Program-made: the position numbers and the translations under genes
Assembly: GCA_025757685.1 (NCBI GenBank)
Contig: CP107220.1
Span: forward strand, 645,501 to 709,500
Source of the DNA: Oscillospiraceae bacterium
GTDB lineage: Bacteria > Bacillota > Clostridia > Oscillospirales > Acutalibacteraceae
DNA: 64,000 bases
Direction of reading: 5' to 3'
Notes under the pieces: generated by a model
The model's database searches: none
The model's input: only the letters and a program-made list of their open reading frames with translations
Told to the model about the DNA's origin: nothing
Shown: positions 42,086 to 50,443 of the stretch, one piece after another
Layout of the letters: each line of letters starts with the position of its first letter
How positions within the stretch are numbered: the stretch's first letter is position 1

Positions 42086-42506
42086 ATTTCGCTTGACTTT
42101 GGACGCTCGTAGTGTCAATGAGGGCTTTGCAAGAGTGGCGGTGTCTGCCTTTGCGGCACCGCTGGATCCTACCTTGGAGGAGCTGGCGGACTTGAAAACC
42201 GCCGTGTCAGAGGCGGTGACCAACTGCATTGTCCATGGCTATAAGGATTGCTGCGGCAAGATCTATATACATACGGTACTGTTGGATCCGCCGGCGGTGC
42301 GGGTAACCGTGCGGGACAAGGGCTGTGGTATCGCCGATGTGCCGCAAGCCATGACCCCGCTTTATACCACCGGGGAGGGAGAGCGCGCCGGGCTGGGCTT
42401 TACGGTGATGGAGAGCTTTTGCGACAAGCTGCGAGTCACTTCTAAGCCGGGCAAGGGCACCACTGTGGTGCTGGAAAAACGCATTACCGGCAAGCAAAAA
42501 TGGTAA
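42069..42506 (+). CDS. spoIIAB: Anti-sigma F factor and kinase SpoIIAB
   Basis: A 145-residue GHKL-type serine kinase that holds sigma F inactive and phosphorylates SpoIIAA. The ATP-binding N box is VSEAVTNCIVHGY, G1 is DKGCGI and G2 is GERAGLGFTVM. The ribosome site AAAGGAG lies inside spoIIAA. It overlaps sigF by 7 bases. Confidence 0.95.
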   Translation: MKKTNEFRLTLDARSVNEGFARVAVSAFAAPLDPTLEELADLKTAVSEAVTNCIVHGYKDCCGKIYIHTVLLDPPAVRVTVRDKGCGIADVPQAMTPLYTTGEGERAGLGFTVMESFCDKLRVTSKPGKGTTVVLEKRITGKQKW

Positions 42507-43159
42507 CTGCGGAGCGGGAGCGGCAAATCCGAGAGAACCTGGGGCTTGTGCATACCGTTGCCAATCGCTTTCGCGGGCGGGGCATTGAGTACGACGATCT
42601 GTACCAGTCCGGCTGTGTGGGGCTGATCAAGGCGGTGGATCGGTTTGACCCGACCCTGGGGTATGCGTTCTCTACCTATGCAGTGCCGGTGATCATCGGC
42701 GAGATCAAGCGCCTGTTTCGGGACGGCGGCGCCGTGAAGGTCAGCCGGGTGCTTAAGGAAAAGGCGCTCCACGCCGCGCGACTGCGGGAGGACTTTTTGC
42801 GCCGGGAGGGGCGGGAGCCGACCATTGGCGAACTGGCGGAGTTGCTGTCTTGCGACCCGGCAGAGGCGGCGGAGATCGTGGGTGTTATGCAGCCTACGGT
42901 GTCCATCAACAGTGCCGGTGAGGACGGCGATACCACACTGGATATTCCGGTGGACGACAGCGAACAACTGTTTGATCGGCTGACCGTTTTGCAAGCCATG
43001 GACGGTCTGGAAAAAAGCGAGCAAATGCTGGTGGAGCTGCGCTATTATAAGGGTCTGACCCAGTGCAAAACGGCGGAAATTCTGGGTCTGTCCCAAGTGC
43101 AGGTCTCCCGTAAAGAAAAAGCCGTCCTGCAAAAAATGCGCCGGGTCATGGACGGATAA
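42500..43159 (+). CDS. sigF: RNA polymerase sigma-F factor
   Basis: A 219-residue sigma-70 type factor, the first forespore-specific sigma. Region 2 includes DDLYQSGCVGLIKAVDRFDP and FSTYAVPVIIGEIKR, region 3 follows, and region 4 contains TQCKTAEILGLSQVQVSRKEK. The order spoIIAA-spoIIAB-sigF fixes it as sigma F rather than sigma G or B. A two-way terminator follows. Confidence 0.95.
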   Translation: MVTAERERQIRENLGLVHTVANRFRGRGIEYDDLYQSGCVGLIKAVDRFDPTLGYAFSTYAVPVIIGEIKRLFRDGGAVKVSRVLKEKALHAARLREDFLRREGREPTIGELAELLSCDPAEAAEIVGVMQPTVSINSAGEDGDTTLDIPVDDSEQLFDRLTVLQAMDGLEKSEQMLVELRYYKGLTQCKTAEILGLSQVQVSRKEKAVLQKMRRVMDG

Positions 43160-43178
43160 AGCAAAAAGCTATAAAGAA

Positions 43179-43207
43179 AAAAGGCACAGCGTAATGCTGT
43201 GCCTTTT
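43179..43207. terminator. Two-way terminator between sigF and the DUF711 gene
   Basis: A 12-bp stem AAAAGGCACAGC/GCTGTGCCTTTT with loop GTAAT, A-rich on the left. Confidence 0.88.
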
Positions 43208-43219
43208 GATATATACTTG

Positions 43220-44575
43220 TTAGTTTTTCAGGCTATGGAGCGGTGCAGGGATCTTGCCGCCGCGGTTGATGAACTTGGCAGGGGAGCCGGTGTTCACTTT
43301 CATGACAGGGCCGGCGCCCAGCAGGCCGCCGAACTCCAGCTCGTCGCCTACCTGCTTGCCGATGGCGGGAATCACGCGCACGGCGGTGGTCTTGCAGTTG
43401 ACCATACCGATGGCGGCCTCGTCGGCGATAATGCCGCTGATCACCTCCGGCGTGGTGTCGCCGGGAATGACGATCATATCCAGACCCACGGAGCAAACAG
43501 CGGTCATGGCTTCCAGCTTCTCAATGGTCAGCGCGCCACAGCGGGCTGCGTCGATCATACCTGCGTCCTCAGATACCGGGATAAAGGCGCCGGACAGGCC
43601 GCCTACGCTGGAGGAGGCCATCACGCCGCCTTTCTTGACAGCATCGTTGAGCATAGCCAGGCAAGCTGTGGTGCCTGCGCCGCCGCACTTTTCCAGGCCA
43701 ATCTCTTCCAAAATATGGGCCACGGAGTCGCCTACCGCTGGGGTGGGGGCCAGGGACAGGTCCACAATGCCAAAGGGCACGCCCAGCCGCCGAGAGGCCT
43801 CTACGCCTACCAGCTGACCCATACGGGTGACTTTAAAGGCGGTCTTTTTAATCAGCTCTGCAATATCGTTAATGGAGTAGTCCGGGAACTTGGCAACGGC
43901 CGCGCGCACCACGCCGGGGCCGGACACGCCCACATTGATCACGCAGTCCGGCTCGGACACACCGTGAAAGGCACCGGCCATAAAGGGGTTATCCTCCGGG
44001 GCGTTGCAAAACACAACCAGCTTGCCGGCGCCGATGCAGTCGTTCTCTTTGGTCAACTCTGCGGCTTCCTTGACCTTTTGGCCCATCAGCTTTACCGCGT
44101 CCATATTGATACCGGCTTTGGTGGAACCGATGTTTACGGAGGAGCAAATGTGCTCCGTCTCTGCCAGCGCGCGGGGGATGGAGTCAATCAGTTCCCGGTC
44201 GCCGGCGGCAAATCCCTTTTGTACCAGGGCACTGTAACCGCCGATAAAGTTCACCCCGATGGTGCGGGCTGCTTTTTCCAGCGCCAGGGCGTACTTTACC
44301 GGGTCGCCGCCGCTGATGCCTGCCATAATGGCAATGGGGGTCACGCTGACTCGCTTGTTGATAATAGGAATACCGTATTCCCGCTCAATGTCCTCGCCGG
44401 TCTGGACCAGCTTCTCCGCCTTAGTGCAAATTTTGTCATACACCTTGGCGCAAGCCTTGTCAATATCCGTATCGGCACAGTCTAAAAGGGAAATGCCCAT
44501 GGTGGTGGTACGAATGTCCAGGCACTCGTCCTGGATCATACGAATGGTTTCTAAAATATCGTAAGTATTGATCAA
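43220..44575 (-). CDS. DUF711/UPF0210 (PFL-like) family protein
   Basis: A 451-residue protein of the UPF0210/DUF711 family, related in fold to pyruvate formate-lyase-like barrel proteins but without a glycyl radical motif that I can see. Typical segments are RTTTMGISLLDCAD (about 22-35), INVGVSGPGVVRAAV and GGLSGAFIPVSEDAGM. Its function is unknown. It lies 14 bases after the ACT-domain gene; the two occur together in many Clostridia. Confidence 0.88.
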   Translation of the reverse strand: MINTYDILETIRMIQDECLDIRTTTMGISLLDCADTDIDKACAKVYDKICTKAEKLVQTGEDIEREYGIPIINKRVSVTPIAIMAGISGGDPVKYALALEKAARTIGVNFIGGYSALVQKGFAAGDRELIDSIPRALAETEHICSSVNIGSTKAGINMDAVKLMGQKVKEAAELTKENDCIGAGKLVVFCNAPEDNPFMAGAFHGVSEPDCVINVGVSGPGVVRAAVAKFPDYSINDIAELIKKTAFKVTRMGQLVGVEASRRLGVPFGIVDLSLAPTPAVGDSVAHILEEIGLEKCGGAGTTACLAMLNDAVKKGGVMASSSVGGLSGAFIPVSEDAGMIDAARCGALTIEKLEAMTAVCSVGLDMIVIPGDTTPEVISGIIADEAAIGMVNCKTTAVRVIPAIGKQVGDELEFGGLLGAGPVMKVNTGSPAKFINRGGKIPAPLHSLKN

Positions 44576-44589
44576 TGGAGTGCCTCCTG

Positions 44590-44859
44590 TTAAATCTTGT
44601 GCATGGAGTTAAAAATATCCTCATGCATCACATGGATAGAAAGATTGCTTTCTTTGCCAAAGTCCTCCAATTCGCCGGACAGGGCGGAGAGAGAAGTGTT
44701 GCAACGGGTCAGGTCCGCCATCATGATCATGCAGAACATATCCTGCAAGATGGACTGGGTCACTTCTACAATATTCACCTGGTGTTCGGCACAGATGGCA
44801 GACACCTTGGCAAGAATGCCCACGGTATCTTTACCTACAACTGTGATGACTGCTCTCAT
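44590..44859 (-). CDS. ACT domain protein, UPF0237 family
   Basis: An 89-residue single ACT domain, a small-ligand (often amino acid) binding module. MRAVITVVGKDTVGILAKVS and VNIVEVTQSILQDMFCM are family features. I chose ATG 44859, with GGAGGT 7 bases upstream. It is the first gene of the pair with DUF711 and likely regulates it or senses its ligand; the ligand is not known. Confidence 0.9.
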   Translation of the reverse strand: MRAVITVVGKDTVGILAKVSAICAEHQVNIVEVTQSILQDMFCMIMMADLTRCNTSLSALSGELEDFGKESNLSIHVMHEDIFNSMHKI

Positions 44860-44895
44860 TATCAAGACCTCCGTTTTGTCTTTTATTTTCTAATG

Positions 44896-44924
44896 ATTAT
44901 AACAAAGATGTAAAATTTTTTCAA
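44896..44924 (-). promoter_or_regulatory. Promoter of the ACT-DUF711 pair
   Basis: Minus strand TTGAAA (44924-44919) and TATAAT (44901-44896), 17-base spacer. Confidence 0.75.
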
Positions 44925-44961
44925 TAAAAGCGCAAAATATATTTTCAACTTCCGCCGATTG

Positions 44962-44970
44962 TGGTAAAAT
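44962..44970 (+). promoter_or_regulatory. Extended -10 promoter before the PHP phosphatase gene
   Basis: TGGTAAAAT is an extended -10 element, about 32 bases before the GTG start. No good -35 is visible. Confidence 0.5.
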
Positions 44971-45001
44971 ACTGTGCAACAAGCGGATTGGAGATGAAAT
45001 T

Positions 45002-45811
45002 GTGCATTACGAAAATTTGGTAGACCTGCACACCCACTCAGATCATTCCTTTGACGGCAAACAGTCCTGTATGCTGCTGTGCGAGACGGCGGTGGCCAAG
45101 GGCGCGTCCTGTATTGCCATTACCGATCACTGCGAGATTGACTCAAAGACCGAGGACTTTCGCGCGCTGTGTACCAATCAGTATGTAGAGACCTTTGAGT
45201 GCAAGCGGTACTTTGAGGGTCAACTGCTGGTGCTCCAGGGGATTGAGCTGGGCCAGGCCATTTATAATATCCCGCTGGCAAATCATATTCTGGATAAGTT
45301 TAATTATGATTTTGTGCTTGGCTCCATCCATAATCTGCCGGAGATGGAAGACTTCTTTTTTATGGATTATAAGGATAAAGATGTTTATGACCTGCTGAGC
45401 CGGTATTTTCAAAAGGAACTGGAGTTGGCAAAATGGGACGGCTTTGACTCGCTGGCGCACCTGACCTACCCACTGCGGTATATGGTTGGGGAGCAGAAGA
45501 TCCCGGTGGATATGACCCGGTTCGACGATGTGATCGGCGAGATCTTTGAAACGCTTATTAAGAACCATAAAGCCTTAGAAATCAACACCAGCGGCATCGC
45601 CATGCCTCTAGGCGACACCTTGCCCGGGGAAGCGTACATACAGCGCTTTCACGATATGGGCGGGCAGTATATTACCGTTGGGTCGGACGCCCATGTGCCG
45701 GAAAAGCTGTGCGGCAATGTGGACAAGGGTATGGCGCTGGCCAAGAAGTGCGGGTTTGACTATGTGACCATCTTTAACCGCAGGGAGCCTATGCTGGTGC
45801 CCATTGCGTAA
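45002..45811 (+). CDS. PHP-domain phosphatase, histidinol-phosphatase (HisJ/HisK) type
   Basis: A 269-residue PHP-fold metallo-phosphatase. The metal-binding motifs are DLHTHSDHSFDG (residues 8-19), ITDHCEID, the GSIHNLP segment and the final SDAHVPEKL. The size fits HisK-type histidinol-phosphatases, the last phosphatase step of histidine synthesis, although no other his gene is near, so another phosphoester is possible. The start is GTG with GGAG 8 bases upstream. It opens a four-gene run with lrp, aminotransferase and ispE. Confidence 0.8.
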   Translation: MHYENLVDLHTHSDHSFDGKQSCMLLCETAVAKGASCIAITDHCEIDSKTEDFRALCTNQYVETFECKRYFEGQLLVLQGIELGQAIYNIPLANHILDKFNYDFVLGSIHNLPEMEDFFFMDYKDKDVYDLLSRYFQKELELAKWDGFDSLAHLTYPLRYMVGEQKIPVDMTRFDDVIGEIFETLIKNHKALEINTSGIAMPLGDTLPGEAYIQRFHDMGGQYITVGSDAHVPEKLCGNVDKGMALAKKCGFDYVTIFNRREPMLVPIA

Positions 45812-45831
45812 ACACAAGGAGAGAAAACGAT

Positions 45832-46314
45832 ATGATGGATGAACTGTTAAGTTTAATCAAAGAGAATCCTCGCCTGACCAATGCAGAGTTGGCGGCGGCG
45901 CTGGATCGGGACGAAGCGCAGGTGGCACAGCAGGTGCGCCAATATGAAGCGGACGGCGTGATCAAAGGCTATTGCGCCATTTTGGATAAGGAGAAAGCCG
46001 GGGACGAAACGGTGACTGCACTGATCGAGATCAAAGTGCAGCCCAAGTTCGGTCACGGCTTTGACGATATTGCCCGGCGCATTGCGGCGCTGGAAGAAGT
46101 GGAGAGCATTTTCCTGATGAGCGGTGGGTATGACCTGTGCTGCCTGGTGACGGACAAGTCCTTCCAGGAGGTGTCCATGTTCGTTGCCAGCCGCCTGTCG
46201 CCCATGGAAGATGTGGTGTCTACCGCCACCCACTTTATCCTAAAGAAGTATAAAGAGCAGGGCATGCTCTTTGCACAGAAGAATACGGACGATCGGGGGA
46301 ATATTTCTCTGTGA
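45832..46314 (+). CDS. Lrp/AsnC family transcriptional regulator
   Basis: A 160-residue regulator with an N-terminal helix-turn-helix (LTNAELAAALDRDEAQVAQQVRQ, about 15-37) and a C-terminal RAM/ACT-like ligand domain (about 65-150). AAGGAGAG precedes the ATG. It is translated with the aminotransferase (GTGA overlap), a common pairing where the regulator responds to an amino acid used by the enzyme. Confidence 0.9.
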   Translation: MMDELLSLIKENPRLTNAELAAALDRDEAQVAQQVRQYEADGVIKGYCAILDKEKAGDETVTALIEIKVQPKFGHGFDDIARRIAALEEVESIFLMSGGYDLCCLVTDKSFQEVSMFVASRLSPMEDVVSTATHFILKKYKEQGMLFAQKNTDDRGNISL

Positions 46315-47498
46315 TCCAATATGAAAATGATATGAATCCCGCTCTTTGCAATGTAAAGCCCAGCGGTATCCGCAAGTTCTTTTCCATTGCGGAAGAGATG
46401 GATAACGTGATTTCCCTTGGCGTGGGCGAGCCGGACTTTTTGACCCCCTGGCATATCCGCCGAGAGGGGATCGACTCCTTAGACCGGGGCGCTACCCGCT
46501 ACACTGCCAACGCCGGGCTGCTGTCCCTGCGGCAGGAGATCTGTGCCTTCTATGCCCGCCGGTATCATTTGCAGTACAGGGCTGAAAATCAGGTACTGGT
46601 GACAGTTGGCGGCTCCGAAGGCATTGATATGGCCATCCGCACATTGGTGTGCCCCGGTGATGAGGTGCTGGTGGTGGAGCCGTCCTTTGTGTGCTACAAA
46701 CCGCTGGTAGAGGTTAGCGGCGGTGTGGCTGTGCCGCTGGTAACGAAGGAAGAAGACCGCTTCCGTCTGACGGCTGCCGCACTGGAAGCCGCTATTACGC
46801 CTAAGACCAAGCTGCTGGTGTTCCCATACCCCAACAATCCCACCGGTGCGGTGATGCGCCGGGAGGACTTGGAGCCAATTTGTCGAGTGCTGCAAAAGCA
46901 CAAGATTTATGTGCTGTCCGATGAGATTTACAGCGAGCTGACCTACGGCGGTGCGGACCACACCTCCATTGCTGCCATGCCCGGCATGGCAGAGCGCACG
47001 GTGGTTATCAACGGTTTTTCCAAGACCTATTCCATGACCGGCTGGCGCCTGGGTTATGCACTGGGGCCTGCACCTATTATTCAGCAGATGACCAAGCTGC
47101 ACCAGTTTGCCATTATGTCCGCCCCCACCACCAGTCAAACGGCTGCCATTGAGGCCCTGCGCCATGGGGACGGGGACATTGATAAAATGCGCCGGGATTA
47201 TGATATGCGCCGCCGCTTTACCGTGCACGCATTTCGTGAGATCGGGCTGCCCTGTTTTGAGCCGGAGGGAGCGTTTTATTTGTTCCCTTGCATTCAATCC
47301 ACCGGCCTTAGCTCCGAGGAATTTTGCGAGCGGCTCATTTATTCCAAGCGGGTGGCTGTGGTGCCCGGCAACGCCTTTGGCGACTGCGGCGAGGGCTTTA
47401 TCCGCGTGTCTTACTGCTATTCTATTGAGAACATTAAAGAGGCTGTCACCCGTATCGGTGAATTTGTGAAAGAATTAGAGGACGAGCATGACCGTTAA
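46311..47498 (+). CDS. PLP-dependent aminotransferase, class I/II
   Basis: A 395-residue fold-type I aminotransferase. PSGIRKFF near the start, FPYPNNPTGAVM in the middle, SDEIYSELTYGG and the PLP lysine in INGFSKTYSMTGWRLGY are clear. It resembles the aspartate/PatA-like subgroup (YugH), but the amino donor cannot be fixed. The GTG at 46311 overlaps the lrp stop; ATG 46332 is an alternative start. It overlaps ispE by 11 bases. Confidence 0.9.
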   Translation: MIQYENDMNPALCNVKPSGIRKFFSIAEEMDNVISLGVGEPDFLTPWHIRREGIDSLDRGATRYTANAGLLSLRQEICAFYARRYHLQYRAENQVLVTVGGSEGIDMAIRTLVCPGDEVLVVEPSFVCYKPLVEVSGGVAVPLVTKEEDRFRLTAAALEAAITPKTKLLVFPYPNNPTGAVMRREDLEPICRVLQKHKIYVLSDEIYSELTYGGADHTSIAAMPGMAERTVVINGFSKTYSMTGWRLGYALGPAPIIQQMTKLHQFAIMSAPTTSQTAAIEALRHGDGDIDKMRRDYDMRRRFTVHAFREIGLPCFEPEGAFYLFPCIQSTGLSSEEFCERLIYSKRVAVVPGNAFGDCGEGFIRVSYCYSIENIKEAVTRIGEFVKELEDEHDR

Positions 47499-48381
47499 AC
47501 GCGTAGAAGTGCTGGCGTATGCCAAGATCAACTTAATGCTGGATATTATCCGTCGCCGCACCGACGGCTACCATGATCTGTTTATGATTATGCAGAGCGT
47601 GGGCGTGGCCGATCGGGTGACTGTGGAGCGTGAGCCGGGGCGCAAGCTGCGGCTGACTGCCAGTATGGATGATATTCCCCTGGACGATAAAAATATTGCA
47701 TGGAAAGCGGCCGCTTTGTTCTTTAAGACCACCGGGCTGCGCTGTCCGGGACTGCATATTCACTTGGAGAAGCACATTCCCCACGCAGCGGGTCTGGCCG
47801 GCGGCAGTGCAGACGGTGCGGCGGTGCTGGTAGCTCTGAACCGGCTGATGGGCACGGATTTATCTACGGACCAGCTGTGCGCCATGGGCGTGCAGATCGG
47901 TGCGGATGTGCCCTTTTGCATTGTAGGCGGCACTTGCCTTGCACAGGGAATTGGCGAGGTGCTCAGTCCCTTAAAGCCTATGCCGTCTTGTCATATTGTA
48001 CTGGCAAAGCCGGACTTTGGCGTGAATACCGGCAAGGCCTACGGTTTGTTTGACACCAATGGCAAGACCCATAATGCGGACCAGCTGGGTATGCTCACTG
48101 CGGTGCAGAATCGGGATCTGCCTGCCATTTGCGGCAAGCTGGAAAATGTGTTTGAGCAGTTTGTGGAGGTGCCCGGTCGTATTGAGATGAAAGAAGTGCT
48201 TCGTGCAGCCGGTGCAGCAGGTGTTTGTATGAGTGGCAGCGGGCCAACCCTTTTTGGCATTTTCACTGACAAAGCACAGGCCCTGGCAGCGGCACAAGAT
48301 TTGGCACCTTTTGCCAAGGATATAGCCGTCACCAAGCCGGTGCGGCAAGGCTGCAAAATTGTAGATGTCATAGAGGCTTGA
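47488..48381 (+). CDS. ispE: 4-diphosphocytidyl-2-C-methyl-D-erythritol kinase
   Basis: A 297-residue GHMP kinase of the MEP isoprenoid pathway. AYAKINLMLDI and the ATP loop PHAAGLAGGSADGAAVL are diagnostic, and MSGSGPTLFGIF is the third GHMP motif. A two-way terminator follows. It ends the run that started with the PHP phosphatase. Confidence 0.95.
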   Translation: MTVKRVEVLAYAKINLMLDIIRRRTDGYHDLFMIMQSVGVADRVTVEREPGRKLRLTASMDDIPLDDKNIAWKAAALFFKTTGLRCPGLHIHLEKHIPHAAGLAGGSADGAAVLVALNRLMGTDLSTDQLCAMGVQIGADVPFCIVGGTCLAQGIGEVLSPLKPMPSCHIVLAKPDFGVNTGKAYGLFDTNGKTHNADQLGMLTAVQNRDLPAICGKLENVFEQFVEVPGRIEMKEVLRAAGAAGVCMSGSGPTLFGIFTDKAQALAAAQDLAPFAKDIAVTKPVRQGCKIVDVIEA

Positions 48382-48392
48382 TAGAACGATAA

Positions 48393-48420
48393 AAAGGTCA
48401 CCGTATATGCGGTGACCTTT
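48393..48420. terminator. Two-way terminator between ispE and the phosphoesterase gene
   Basis: An 11-bp stem AAAGGTCACCG/CGGTGACCTTT with loop TATATG. The A-run on the left makes it better on the minus strand. Confidence 0.85.
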
Positions 48421-48437
48421 GCGTCGCTTTTGCAGGG

Positions 48438-49271
48438 CTATTCTCTTGTTGGATTTAAGTGCAGCACGATGATCTCCGGGTGGTTAAAGAGCCGCAGGGG
48501 GAACTCGGCGTTGCCGATTCCGCGGGAGACAATCAGTCGCGGCCGCTCTCCAAAGCTGCCCCGGGCGTACTGTGGGCGCAGACCCTGACCGGGGGAGAAC
48601 ACCGGCCCGATCCCCGGGAGGATCCATTGCCCGCCGTGGGCGTGGCCGGACAGTTGCAGGTCAAAGTCATACTGCCGGTAATTGTTTTCTGCCACGGCGG
48701 CGAAGTTCTCCGGATAATGGCACAGCACGATCTTATAGCCCGGGTGTTCTGCCAGCCGGGCAAACAGGGCAGAGGAGTCCCGGTAGTGAAAAGTGCCTGC
48801 CTTGCGCTGGCGATAGGCCTCAAAGCTGGCCTGATTTTCGTCCAGCCCCAGGAAGGTAATGCCCTTGACCGTTTCGATCTTATCCGTCAGCACATGAAAG
48901 CCGATGGCGGACAGTTCATGCATCAAAGTATCAAAATCCGCCAGCCGTCGCTCGTGATTGCCGGGAATGTACAGCACCGGCGCCAGCTGCACCAGCTGCC
49001 GTCCGTAGTCCAGCATTTTTTGGCGATTTCGATTTTTGTCGTTGATATAATCGCCGGTAATGCAGATGATGTCCGGTTTTTGGGCGGCTGTTTCGTTTAA
49101 AATACGAGCGGAGGGCTTGGAATGCAGATCTGACAGGTGCACCACCGTACAGGGTGGCGCACCGGGAGCCGACATATCGTATGCGGTTATATCCGGGCGG
49201 TTGTTCTGGTTATAGGCAAAGACCAGAAACAGCACCACCGCGGCAAGGATTACGGGAAGAATCCAATACAT
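48438..49271 (-). CDS. Membrane-anchored metallophosphoesterase (YkuE-like)
   Basis: A 277-residue calcineurin-like phosphoesterase. An N-terminal membrane anchor (residues 2-20) is followed by metal motifs HLSDLHSKP, TGDYIND, PGNHE, HYPE and SGHAHGGQW. Relatives hydrolyse UDP-diacylglucosamine or other phosphoesters at the membrane; the substrate is not evident. Its promoter lies 25-50 bases upstream. Confidence 0.9.
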   Translation of the reverse strand: MYWILPVILAAVVLFLVFAYNQNNRPDITAYDMSAPGAPPCTVVHLSDLHSKPSARILNETAAQKPDIICITGDYINDKNRNRQKMLDYGRQLVQLAPVLYIPGNHERRLADFDTLMHELSAIGFHVLTDKIETVKGITFLGLDENQASFEAYRQRKAGTFHYRDSSALFARLAEHPGYKIVLCHYPENFAAVAENNYRQYDFDLQLSGHAHGGQWILPGIGPVFSPGQGLRPQYARGSFGERPRLIVSRGIGNAEFPLRLFNHPEIIVLHLNPTRE

Positions 49272-49294
49272 TTTTCATCACTCATTTCATCAAC

Positions 49295-49323
49295 AGCATA
49301 CCTTTTTTCTTAGCTTTCGTCAA
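49295..49323 (-). promoter_or_regulatory. Promoter of the metallophosphoesterase gene
   Basis: Minus strand TTGACG (49323-49318) and TATGCT (49300-49295), 17-base spacer. Confidence 0.68.
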
Positions 49324-49404
49324 GAAACAAATTGAATTTATAAAATAAAGGGATTTTTTCTCTTTTTGCGTATAAAATATAGACTATTGGATAGGAGTGG
49401 CGTT

Positions 49405-50406
49405 ATGGACAGTGCAATTCGTTTGCGATCGGAAGAAAATGAAAGACGCATATTGTCGCCAAAAGCCTGCTTGGCGGCAGAGAGCCGCGGCCGTTTGCGA
49501 CCGGAGCCGGCGTGCGAGATCCGCACCTGTTTTCAGCGTGACCGGGACCGGATCATTCATTGCCGTTCCTTTCGGCGGCTCAAGCACAAGACCCAGGTGT
49601 TTCTGGCGCCCAGCGGTGATCACTACCGCACCCGCCTGACCCACACCTTAGAGGTGGCGCAAATCGCTCGCACCATTGCCCGGGCGTTGCAGCTGAATGA
49701 GGATCTCACCGAGGCCATTGCCCTGGGGCACGATCTGGGGCACACCCCCTTTGGTCACGCCGGGGAGCGGGCGCTGAACAGCTTGTGCTCCTGCGGCTTT
49801 ACCCACTATGCCCAGAGCGTGCGCACGGTGGAGAAGATCGAGAAAAACGGCGCCGGGCTGAACCTGACCGATGAAGTGAAAAACGGCATTCTCTGCCACA
49901 CCAAGGGAGAGGAGGCCTACACTTTGGAGGGGCAGATCATTCGCATTGCGGATAAAATCGCCTACATCAATCATGATATTGACGACGCCTGCCGTGCCGG
50001 TGTTATGGCGGAGGAGGATATTCCGCTGGAACTGCGTATGGCATTGGGTATGACTAAATCCCAGCGCATCAACCACATGGTGCTTGATGTGATCGAGAAC
50101 AGTACGGACAAGATTCGTATGAGCTCGGACACTTACGAGTTGTTTTGCGATCTGCACGACTTTATGTTTACCGCCGTATATACCAACCCGGTGTGCAAGG
50201 GCGAGGAGCGTAAAGCCGTGGATATGCTGACGAAAATTTATGGCTACTACATTGACCATGTGGAGGAAATGCCGGAGGAATATGTGCGCATTGCCGGTGA
50301 GGACGGTGACGAGCGTGCCGTGTGCGACTACATAGCCGGTATGAGCGATACGTATGCACTGAAAGTGTTTAACCACCTGTTTGTGCCTATGTTTTGGCAT
50401 GAGTAA
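49405..50406 (+). CDS. dgt: dGTP triphosphohydrolase-like HD protein
   Basis: A 333-residue HD-domain protein of the Dgt family, which cuts dNTPs to nucleoside and triphosphate. RTRLTHTLEVAQIARTI, ALGHDLGHTPFGHAGE and KIAYINHDIDDA carry the metal ligands. I chose ATG 49405 with AGGAG 8 bases upstream; a TTG at 49366 gives an unlikely extension. dgt directly before dnaG is a recurring order in Clostridia. Confidence 0.92.
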   Translation: MDSAIRLRSEENERRILSPKACLAAESRGRLRPEPACEIRTCFQRDRDRIIHCRSFRRLKHKTQVFLAPSGDHYRTRLTHTLEVAQIARTIARALQLNEDLTEAIALGHDLGHTPFGHAGERALNSLCSCGFTHYAQSVRTVEKIEKNGAGLNLTDEVKNGILCHTKGEEAYTLEGQIIRIADKIAYINHDIDDACRAGVMAEEDIPLELRMALGMTKSQRINHMVLDVIENSTDKIRMSSDTYELFCDLHDFMFTAVYTNPVCKGEERKAVDMLTKIYGYYIDHVEEMPEEYVRIAGEDGDERAVCDYIAGMSDTYALKVFNHLFVPMFWHE

Positions 50407-50443
50407 GGGTCATTATAGTATAGACAGAAAGAGGTGAGAGATC

